This document shows, piece after piece, positions 1-5,292 of a stretch of 5,680 nucleotides of DNA. The stretch spans positions 1 to 5,680 of the forward strand of contig JAFAGL010000024.1 of assembly GCA_023422735.1 (NCBI GenBank), written 5' to 3'. Positions within the stretch are counted from its first letter, which is position 1, and the number at the start of each line of letters is the position of its first letter. This stretch comes from Pseudomonadota bacterium. GTDB lineage: Bacteria > Pseudomonadota > Alphaproteobacteria > Rhizobiales > Rhizobiaceae. The notes beneath the pieces were generated by a model, which saw only the letters and a program-made list of their open reading frames with translations, did no database searches and was not told where the DNA came from. Made by a program: the position numbers and the translations under genes.

Positions 1-761
1 CCCTGAAGGAGCATCTTCGCGACATCGATATTCTGATCATCGACGATATGCAGTTCCTGCAAGGCAAGTCGATCCAGAATGAGTTCTGCCACCTTCTCAA
101 CATGTTGCTGGACAGCGCCAAGCAGGTCGTCGTGGCCGCTGACCGGCCTGCCACGGAACTCGAGTCGCTTGAACCCCGGGTGCGGTCACGCTTGAACGGC
201 GGCGTTTCGCTGGAAATGGCAGCACCTGATTTCGCCATGCGCTTGTCGATCTTGCGGCAACGGCTTGCCATCGCGCAGGCTTCCGATCCCAGCATTGTGA
301 TTTCGGATGAAATCTTGAACCACATCGCCCATGCGGTGCCCGGCAGCGGTCGTGAGATCGAAGGTGCGTTCAACCAGGTCCTGTTCCGTCGCTCCTTCGA
401 GCCGCAGCTCGATATCGAGCGGATCGACGAGATGCTCGCGCATATCTTCCGTTCAGGAGAACCCAAGCGGGTCCGCATCGAAGACATTCAGCGCATCGTC
501 GCGCGCCATTACAATGTTTCGAAAACCGAGCTCCTGTCCAACCGCCGCACGCGCACCATCGTGAAGCCGCGCCAGGTGGCCATGTATCTGTCGAAGGTGC
601 TGACGCCGCGCTCGTTGCCGGAAATCGGCCGACGCTTCGGCGGACGTGATCACACCACGGTTCTTCATGCCGTCCGCAAGATCGAGGATCTGTCCGGTTC
701 CGACAATAAGCTTGCTCAGGAAATCGAATTCCTGCGCCGCTTGATCAACGAAGCACAATAG
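1..761 (+). CDS. dnaA: Chromosomal replication initiator DnaA, C-terminal part (5' end outside window)
   Basis: DnaA is the AAA+ protein that binds DnaA boxes at oriC, oligomerises with ATP and melts the origin. The reading frame is open from base 3 and gives 252 residues before TAG; domains I-II and the Walker A motif lie upstream of the window. Visible in order are Walker B (IIDD, 36-47) followed by MQFLQGK, sensor I (VVVAADRP, from 126), the box VII arginine region (RVRSRLNGG, from 177), sensor II (GREIEGA, from about 348) and the DNA-binding domain IV from about 470. Domain IV carries the basic RRTRTIVKPRQVAMYL stretch and the signature helix-turn-helix GGRDHTTVLHAVRKIE (from 639). All expected catalytic and DNA-contact motifs are intact, with no frameshift. 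An internal ATG at 48 falls within Walker B, so it is not the true start. dnaN follows in the same direction after 157 bases that contain a hairpin, so cotranscription with dnaN is uncertain. The identification is very secure. Confidence 0.98.
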   Translation, partial: LKEHLRDIDILIIDDMQFLQGKSIQNEFCHLLNMLLDSAKQVVVAADRPATELESLEPRVRSRLNGGVSLEMAAPDFAMRLSILRQRLAIAQASDPSIVISDEILNHIAHAVPGSGREIEGAFNQVLFRRSFEPQLDIERIDEMLAHIFRSGEPKRVRIEDIQRIVARHYNVSKTELLSNRRTRTIVKPRQVAMYLSKVLTPRSLPEIGRRFGGRDHTTVLHAVRKIEDLSGSDNKLAQEIEFLRRLINEAQ

Positions 762-770
762 GATTGCAGG

Positions 771-793
771 TGCCCTGCCCCGAAGGCAGGGCA
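771..793 (+). terminator. GC-rich hairpin after dnaA, possible terminator or attenuator
   Basis: A perfect 9-bp inverted repeat (TGCCCTGCC at 771-779, GGCAGGGCA at 785-793) with a 5-base loop starts ten bases after the dnaA stop. The position and stem strength fit an intrinsic terminator. However, the following bases have only short, interrupted T runs (CTTGCTTTC), so the U-tract is poor. It may instead terminate partially or protect the 3' end of the dnaA mRNA. The hairpin itself is seen directly; its function is inferred. Confidence 0.5.
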
Positions 794-840
794 GAACACC
801 TTGCTTTCGCGGCGGATTTGTTGTCAGTCTGCCGCGACTT

Positions 841-862
841 CGGCCGCAAATTGCCGGCCGGC
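841..862. repeat. GC palindrome cluster between dnaA and dnaN
   Basis: The hexamer CGGCCG occurs at 841-846 and again at 855-860 around an AT-containing 8-base spacer, so the two copies can pair as a 6-bp GC stem. The second copy lies inside a perfect 10-bp palindrome, GCCGGCCGGC (853-862). This abuts the larger dyad at 861-894. GC-rich palindromes arise fairly often by chance in such a genome, so a function as an operator or RNA structure is only a possibility. Confidence 0.35.
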
Positions 863-894
863 GAAATCGAAGCATCGATTATCTTCGGTTTCGT
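861..894. promoter_or_regulatory. 11-bp inverted repeat in the dnaN leader (operator or 5'-UTR hairpin)
   Basis: The left arm CGAAATCGAAG (862-872) and right arm CTTCGGTTTCG (883-893) are complementary at 10 of 11 positions. The single mismatch becomes a U-G wobble in RNA, and G861 with T894 adds a second wobble, giving a possible 12-bp RNA stem with a 10-base loop that contains ATCGAT. It ends 25 bases before the dnaN ATG, and no T-run follows, so it is unlikely to be a terminator. A dyad this long directly upstream of the clamp gene could be a protein-binding site or a leader hairpin controlling dnaN translation. The dyad is certain; the role is inferred. Confidence 0.5.
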
Positions 895-918
895 AGAAAT
901 TATCCGGGACCGGTTGTC

Positions 919-2034
919 ATGCGTGTAGTTCTTGAACGCTCGAGCCTTCTGAAATCTCTCAACCACGTTCATCGTGTTGTGGAACGACGCAACACGATCC
1001 CCATTCTGTCGAATGTTCTCTTGTCCGCCGACGGCGCGAACCTGTCCTTGAAGGCGACGGATCTCGATCTGGAAGTCACCGAAAGCATTGCCGCGATGGT
1101 GGAACAGGCCGGTTCCACAACCGTGCCCGCGCATCTGCTTTACGATATTGTCCGCAAGCTTCCCGATGGCTCAGAAGTCATGCTGAAGCTTGACGAGGAC
1201 GGCAATGCGATGACCGTGATCGCGGGTCGCTCGTCGTTTCGCCTTCAATGCCTGCCGCAATCGGATTTTCCCCAGCTTTCCGCCGGCACCTTCACCCATA
1301 TTTTCCGGATCGAAGCCCCGGCCCTCAAGGCTCTGATCGACAAGACCCAGTTCGCGATCTCGACGGAAGAAACCCGGTATTATCTCAACGGAATCTTCCT
1401 GCACACGATCGGCGATCAGGATCTCAAGCTGCGCGCCGTCGCCACCGACGGGCACCGCTTGGCGCGGTCCGAAACCTCCGCGCCCTCAGGCTCCGAAGGC
1501 ATGCCGGGAATTATCGTTCCGCGCAAAACCGTCAGCGAATTGCAAAAGCTGCTGGATGACCCGGAAACCACCGTCACGGTTGAACTGTCCGATACGAAGA
1601 TCCGCTTCACGATCGGCCCGGTTGTTCTGACCTCCAAGCTGATCGACGGAACGTTCCCCGATTACCAGCGCGTGATTCCGACCGGAAACGACCGCAAGCT
1701 GATTATCGACCGGCAAAGCTTTGCTTCGGCTGTTGATCGCGTGTCGACGATTTCGTCGGAGCGCGGACGCGCCGTGAAGCTTTCGATCGGCAGCGGCCAG
1801 GTCACGCTTGCCGTCAACAACCCCGATTCGGGCAGTGCAACGGAAGAACTCGCGGCGGATTACGACGCCGATCCCATCGAGATCGGTTTCAACGCCCGCT
1901 ACCTTCTGGATGTGGCCGCGCAATTGTCGGGTGGCGATGCGCGTTTCATGCTGGCCGATGCGGGATCTCCGACCTTGATCCACGATACATCGGACGAAAA
2001 CACGCTTTACGTCCTCATGCCGATGCGCGTTTAA
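919..2034 (+). CDS. dnaN: DNA polymerase III beta subunit (sliding clamp)
   Basis: DnaN forms a ring-shaped dimer around DNA that holds polymerase III on the template and docks other repair and replication proteins. The 371-residue product matches the usual bacterial length of about 370. Three clamp domains of roughly 120 residues each are recognisable: the N-terminal VVERRNTIPILSNVLL segment (about residues 20-35), the ATDGHRL pocket segment of domain 2 (residues 175-181), and domain 3 with NNPDSGSATEE. The C-terminal YVLMPMRV closely matches the YVVMPMRL end of E. coli DnaN that lines the protein-docking cleft. The start fits the family N-terminus (MRVVLERSSLLKSLNHV). The ribosome site is weak (GGGA at 906-909, nine bases before ATG), and the 5' leader carries a strong dyad, so translation may be modulated. 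The gene likely heads a dnaN-recF transcript. I see nothing abnormal in the protein. Confidence 0.98.
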   Translation: MRVVLERSSLLKSLNHVHRVVERRNTIPILSNVLLSADGANLSLKATDLDLEVTESIAAMVEQAGSTTVPAHLLYDIVRKLPDGSEVMLKLDEDGNAMTVIAGRSSFRLQCLPQSDFPQLSAGTFTHIFRIEAPALKALIDKTQFAISTEETRYYLNGIFLHTIGDQDLKLRAVATDGHRLARSETSAPSGSEGMPGIIVPRKTVSELQKLLDDPETTVTVELSDTKIRFTIGPVVLTSKLIDGTFPDYQRVIPTGNDRKLIIDRQSFASAVDRVSTISSERGRAVKLSIGSGQVTLAVNNPDSGSATEELAADYDADPIEIGFNARYLLDVAAQLSGGDARFMLADAGSPTLIHDTSDENTLYVLMPMRV

Positions 2035-2038
2035 ACGC
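2027..2038. repeat. Perfect 12-bp palindrome over the dnaN stop codon
   Basis: GCGTTTAAACGC is a perfect self-complementary 12-mer that covers the last codons and TAA stop of dnaN. It has no loop, so it would act, if at all, as a double-stranded DNA site and not as an RNA hairpin. The left half is partly fixed by the coding of the terminal Arg-Val, so chance is a serious explanation. Confidence 0.35.
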
Positions 2039-2055
2039 CATTCATCCAGAATATC

Positions 2056-2059
2056 AGGA
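2056..2059 (+). promoter_or_regulatory. Shine-Dalgarno site of recF
   Basis: AGGA lies four bases before the recF ATG at 2064. The spacing is short but it is the only purine-rich site in the 29-base dnaN-recF gap, and it supports 2064 as the start. Confidence 0.55.
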
Positions 2060-2063
2060 TTAG

Positions 2064-3200
2064 ATGGCCGAACCCAGCTCGATCGATAAGTTCCAGCTCA
2101 CGCAGTTCCGGAACTACGCTCATCTTGCTGTGCGCTTCAAACCTGGCGCCGTGGTGTTTTTCGGCGCCAACGGCGCGGGCAAGACCAATCTGCTGGAAGC
2201 GATTTCCTTTCTTTCGCCCGGGCGCGGATTGCGCCGTGCGAGCTATGGCGACATTCCGCGCGCAGGCTCTGCGGACGGGTTCTCGATCTTTGCCGAAATT
2301 TGCGGCCCGGAAGGCGAAGCCGCCATTGGAACGGGAACCTCGACGTCCGAGACTGAGGGCGAGAGCGGTCGGCGCGTGCGCATCAACGGAGCGCCCGCCA
2401 AAAACGCCGATGATCTTCTGGAATGGTTACGTGTCATCTGGCTGACGCCGGCGATGGATACGCTTTTTACCGGTCCGGCCGCCGACCGGAGACGTTTCGT
2501 GGACCGTCTCGTTCTGGCGATCGATCCGCAGCATGGCCGCCGCACACTGGATTACGAAAAGGCCATGCGCAGCCGAAACCGGCTATTGGCGGAAAACAGC
2601 CGGGATCAGGCCTGGCTCGATGCCATCGAAATGCAGATGGCCGAGACGGGCACTGCGATCGGGGTCGCCCGCATGGAGCTGGTGCGCCTTTTGACGGGGC
2701 TGATCGAGACGCAAACCGACGCAGCGCCCTTTCCGCGTGCCGACATTACGCTCAGCGGTTTTGTGGAAGATCAGGTCGCCAGCAGCGCTGCCGTCGATAT
2801 CGAGGAACGGTTTCGGCTGGCCTTGCGTGACAACCGGTATCGCGATGCCGCGTCGGGGCGCACGTTGGACGGGCCGCATCGCTCCGATTTTTTGGTGCGA
2901 TACCGCGAAAAAGACATGCCGGCCGCCTTGTGTTCGACAGGCGAACAAAAGACCTTGCTGATCGGTCTGATCCTTTCGCATGCGCGGTTGACCAGCGCAA
3001 TCACCGGGCTCATTCCCATCCTTTTGCTCGATGAGATCGCCGCCCATCTGGATGAGAATCGCCGCGCAGCACTTTTCGGCATTCTGGATGAAATCGGCTG
3101 CCAGACCTTCATGACGGGCACGGAACGCGCATTGTTTTCCAGTCTGGAAACGCGGGCGCAGTTTCTTCAGGTCGAAGCCGGACATGTCCTGCCCGGCTGA
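2064..3200 (+). CDS. recF: DNA replication and repair protein RecF
   Basis: RecF is an SMC-like ABC ATPase that, with RecO and RecR, directs RecA to single-strand gaps and stalled forks in the cytoplasm. The 378-residue product has the usual family length. Near the N-terminus are the LTQFRNY motif (residues 12-18), Walker A GANGAGKT (34-41) and SPGRGLR (51-57). Towards the C-terminus are GPHRSDF (270-276), the ABC signature CSTGEQ (290-295) that acts in trans in the ATP dimer, and Walker B ILLLDE (319-324) with catalytic Glu324 followed by the D-loop stretch AAHLDENRR. The middle part carries the short coiled-coil arm region typical of RecF. All ATPase motifs are intact. It begins 29 bases after dnaN with a Shine-Dalgarno site, so cotranscription is likely. 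The gene after it is a moeB homologue and not gyrB, unlike the dnaA-dnaN-recF-gyrB order of many bacteria. Confidence 0.97.
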   Translation: MAEPSSIDKFQLTQFRNYAHLAVRFKPGAVVFFGANGAGKTNLLEAISFLSPGRGLRRASYGDIPRAGSADGFSIFAEICGPEGEAAIGTGTSTSETEGESGRRVRINGAPAKNADDLLEWLRVIWLTPAMDTLFTGPAADRRRFVDRLVLAIDPQHGRRTLDYEKAMRSRNRLLAENSRDQAWLDAIEMQMAETGTAIGVARMELVRLLTGLIETQTDAAPFPRADITLSGFVEDQVASSAAVDIEERFRLALRDNRYRDAASGRTLDGPHRSDFLVRYREKDMPAALCSTGEQKTLLIGLILSHARLTSAITGLIPILLLDEIAAHLDENRRAALFGILDEIGCQTFMTGTERALFSSLETRAQFLQVEAGHVLPG

Positions 3201-3253
3201 TCCCTGTTGATCGAGCTTGCTCGTCGGGCCGAAGAAGGCTCTAAGTTTTCGCC

Positions 3254-4030
3254 ATGACATCGCCGTCCGATCCATTGCCGCTTTCCCCGCTTGAGATCGA
3301 GCGCTATGCGCGCCATCTCGTTTTGCCCGAAGTCGGCGGAAGGGGACAGCAAGCGTTGAAAAAGGCACGCGTCCTGATGGTCGGCGCTGGCGGGCTTGGC
3401 GCCCCTGTTCTGCAATATCTGGCGGCAGCAGGCGTCGGCACGCTGGGAATTGTCGATGACGACATCGTTTCCTTGTCCAACCTGCAGCGCCAGATCATTC
3501 ATCCGACGGCGGCAATCGGGCAAACAAAGGTGGAAAGCGCACGCGCTTCTCTCCTCGCCATCAACAGCCATGTCCGGGTTGAGCTCCATGCGATGCGTCT
3601 GGATGAAGCCTCGGCCCGCGAGCTTCTCCCGCGCTACGACATCGTGGTCGACGGGTCGGACAATTTCGAAACCCGTTATCTTCTTGCGGATCTGTGCGAC
3701 ACCGTACGCCGGCCGCTTGTAACGGCAGCACTTGGCCGTTTCGACGGATCCTTGACCGTTTTGACCCCCTATCAGAGCGCACCCGATGGCATCCCCTGCC
3801 CGTCTTATCGCGACCTGTTTCCCGAGCCTCCTCCCGTGGGTCTCGTGCCGTCATGCGCGCAGGCAGGCGTGATCGGGGCGCTTCCGGGCGTGATCGGCAG
3901 CCTTCAGGCCATGGAGGTGATCAAGCTCATCACCGGGATCGGCGAGCCCTTGATCGGCCGCCTCCTGCTTTACGATGGGCTGACTGCCCGGTTCGAGGAA
4001 ATCCGTTATCGATCCGGGCGCCGAGCATAA
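3254..4030 (+). CDS. moeB: MoeB/ThiF/HesA-family sulfur-carrier adenylyltransferase
   Basis: Members of this E1-like family adenylate the C-terminal glycine of a ubiquitin-fold sulfur carrier (MoaD for molybdopterin, ThiS for thiamine). The 258-residue protein has the family ATP site: Arg20 in RYARHLVLPEVG, the Rossmann loop GAGGLGAP (44-51), acidic DDD (68-70), Arg79 in SLSNLQRQ, Lys92, and Asp136 in DGSDNFETRY, which corresponds to the catalytic Asp130 of E. coli MoeB. Cys201 in PSCAQAGV sits where ThiF has its acyl-disulfide cysteine. The C-terminal GVIGSLQAMEVIKLITG matches MoeB strongly. The two CxxC zinc motifs of E. coli MoeB are absent: the first region reads CPSYRDLF (Cys182, Asp187) and the protein ends at GRRA with no terminal CxxC. 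Only three cysteines exist (148, 182, 201). It lies 53 bases after recF and may share its transcript; the only purine-rich stretch upstream is rather far from the ATG. MoeB versus ThiF partner choice cannot be decided here, since no carrier gene is in view. Confidence 0.88.
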   Translation: MTSPSDPLPLSPLEIERYARHLVLPEVGGRGQQALKKARVLMVGAGGLGAPVLQYLAAAGVGTLGIVDDDIVSLSNLQRQIIHPTAAIGQTKVESARASLLAINSHVRVELHAMRLDEASARELLPRYDIVVDGSDNFETRYLLADLCDTVRRPLVTAALGRFDGSLTVLTPYQSAPDGIPCPSYRDLFPEPPPVGLVPSCAQAGVIGALPGVIGSLQAMEVIKLITGIGEPLIGRLLLYDGLTARFEEIRYRSGRRA

Positions 4031-4041
4031 GCGTATCCAGA

Positions 4042-4083
4042 TCGCCAGCCATGGACGCCAAAACGCGCCGAATCAGCTGGCGA
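4042..4083. terminator. Weak inverted repeat between convergent genes, possible bidirectional terminator
   Basis: In the 92-base gap between the moeB homologue and the convergent dehydrogenase, TCGCCAGC (4042-4049) can pair perfectly with GCTGGCGA (4076-4083) across a 26-base loop. A smaller 5-bp stem, CTTTT/AAAAG with a 3-base loop, follows at 4094-4106. Neither is followed by a clear T-run. Termination is expected here from the gene arrangement, but the structural support is modest. Confidence 0.25.
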
Positions 4084-4122
4084 GCCTCGATCACTTTTCG
4101 CAAAAGGCCTTGAGCGGCAGGT

Positions 4123-5124
4123 TCAAACGCGGTTCGGCAAAACGCGATCGGGCGGGCGATGGCCGTCGAAAAAGGCTCTGATATTGATGATGACCTTTTC
4201 GCCCATGTCGATTCGGCTTTCGATCGTGGCCGAAGCCATATGCGGCAGCAACACGATCTTGCCCTTGTTGGCGAGTTTCACCAGTTTGGGATCGGCCACA
4301 GGTTCGTGTTCGAAAACATCGAGCCCGGCGCCGGCCAGCTTGTTCTTTTCGATCATGCCGATCAACGCATTCTCATCGACGATGTCGCCGCGCGCCGTGT
4401 TCACCAGATAGGCGGAAGGTTGCATCAAAGCCAAACGCCGCGCCGACAAAAGATGGAACGTGGCAGGCGTCGAAGGACAATTCACTGAAATAATGTCCAT
4501 CCGGGCCAGCATCTGATCGAGGCTTTCCCAATAGGTCGCTTCCAGTTCGTCTTCCACGGCCGCGGAAACATGTTTGCGGTTATGATAATGGATGGAAATG
4601 CCGAACGCCTTGGCGCGGCGCGCCACGGCCGTTCCGATGCGGCCCATGCCCACGATCCCGAGGCGCTTGCCCGACAATCGGCGCCCGAGCATCCAGGTTG
4701 GCGACCAGCCGGCCCATTTGCCATGCGCCTGCATAAGGCTGGCCCCTTCGGCCAGGCGTCGCGGCACGGCCAGCATCAGGGCCATGGTCATGTCGGCGGT
4801 ATCTTCGGTCAACACGCCTGGCGTATTGGTAACGGTGATTCCCTTGGCGGCAGCCGCCGCGACATCGACATTGTCGACCCCGTTTCCGTAATTGGCGATC
4901 AGTTTGAGATTGGGACCAGCCTGCGCGATGACATCGGCGTCGATGCGGTCGGTCACGGTGGGCACCAGCACATGCGCCTCACGCACTGCCGCGACCAGTT
5001 CGGGCTGCGACATGATATGATCGTTTTCGTTGAGCCGCGTGTCGAACAGTTCCCGCATTCGTGTTTCAACGGGATCCGGCAGCTTGCGCGACAACAGCAC
5101 CAGCGGTCGTTTACGGCTCGACAT
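4123..5124 (-). CDS. gyaR: D-2-hydroxyacid dehydrogenase, glyoxylate/hydroxypyruvate reductase (D-glycerate dehydrogenase) type
   Basis: The likely reaction is reduction of glyoxylate to glycolate and of hydroxypyruvate to D-glycerate in cytosolic C2/C3 carbon metabolism. The 333-residue protein has the two-domain family fold. The substrate loop is NYGNGVDNVD (78-87). The helix TNTPGVLTEDTADMTMAL starts at residue 99. The nucleotide-binding loop is GMGRIG (159-164). The catalytic triad is Arg245 (NTARGDIVDE), Glu274 (DVFEHEP) and His295 (LPHMASAT). Arg183-Lys184 after the second Rossmann strand (HYHNRK) suggests preference for NADP(H) over NAD(H). The ATG at 5122-5124 is preceded, on the minus strand, by GGAAGG (5140-5135) ten bases away, which supports this start. 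A perfect inverted repeat lies further upstream in the leader. The gene converges with the moeB homologue and diverges from the SH3 gene, so it is probably monocistronic. The family is secure; the exact substrate, and hence the symbol, is less so. Confidence 0.88.
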   Translation of the reverse strand: MSSRKRPLVLLSRKLPDPVETRMRELFDTRLNENDHIMSQPELVAAVREAHVLVPTVTDRIDADVIAQAGPNLKLIANYGNGVDNVDVAAAAAKGITVTNTPGVLTEDTADMTMALMLAVPRRLAEGASLMQAHGKWAGWSPTWMLGRRLSGKRLGIVGMGRIGTAVARRAKAFGISIHYHNRKHVSAAVEDELEATYWESLDQMLARMDIISVNCPSTPATFHLLSARRLALMQPSAYLVNTARGDIVDENALIGMIEKNKLAGAGLDVFEHEPVADPKLVKLANKGKIVLLPHMASATIESRIDMGEKVIINIRAFFDGHRPPDRVLPNRV

Positions 5125-5292
5125 GGTCCGTGGCCCTTCCCAAAGCGGGTCTCGTTGAGACCTCTTTAACCAAGACTTGCGACACTTCCCAACATGCCCG
5201 CAGCATCAGTCCCTATCAAGTGGACCGGCGGAAGACAAAGGGAAAAGGCAGCATCGCCTGCCGCGAACATTATCGAGAAAGAAGCAGTGTTC
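5125..5292. promoter_or_regulatory. Divergent promoter region between the dehydrogenase and SH3 genes
   Basis: This 168-base gap must carry the promoter of the minus-strand dehydrogenase and probably that of the plus-strand SH3 gene. On the minus strand, TTGATA (5219-5214) lies 17 bases before CATGTT (5196-5191), a good -35 but a poor -10 for a sigma70-type promoter. I found no convincing promoter for the SH3 gene. The inverted repeat at 5148-5162 would fall inside the dehydrogenase 5'-UTR if that promoter is used. The region is also open in the SH3 reading frame from an ATG at 5194. Confidence 0.4.
5148..5162. repeat. Perfect inverted repeat in the dehydrogenase leader, candidate operator
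   Basis: GGTCTC (5148-5153) and GAGACC (5157-5162) form a perfect 6-bp inverted repeat around a GTT centre, 24 bases upstream of the dehydrogenase ATG. The size and placement suit either an operator for a dimeric repressor or a small leader hairpin. No regulator gene is visible nearby. The symmetry is seen directly; any regulatory use is inferred. Confidence 0.4.

Noticed and set aside
762..918. Replication origin in the dnaA-dnaN gap
   Set aside because: No good DnaA boxes, no 13-mer-like AT-rich unwinding region and no GANTC methylation sites are visible; only two poor TTATC-containing 9-mers occur.
453..1134. Two long minus-strand reading frames (453-875 and 745-1134) across the dnaA end, spacer and dnaN start
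   Set aside because: They overlap clear dnaA and dnaN coding sequence in antisense, have no recognisable domains, and are typical shadow frames of GC-rich genes.
3212..3223. CGAGC-TT-GCTCG dyad between recF and the moeB homologue as a terminator
   Set aside because: A 2-base loop cannot form a stable hairpin with all pairs intact, the stem is short, and no T-run follows closely.
2583..3368. 261-codon minus-strand frame opposite recF and the start of the moeB homologue
   Set aside because: It is antisense to an intact recF with all ATPase motifs, resembles no known family, and its composition is that expected from reading the opposite strand.
4570..5169. 199-codon plus-strand frame opposite the dehydrogenase
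   Set aside because: It is antisense to a gene with a full catalytic triad, and its His/Gly/Arg-rich product is typical of a shadow frame.
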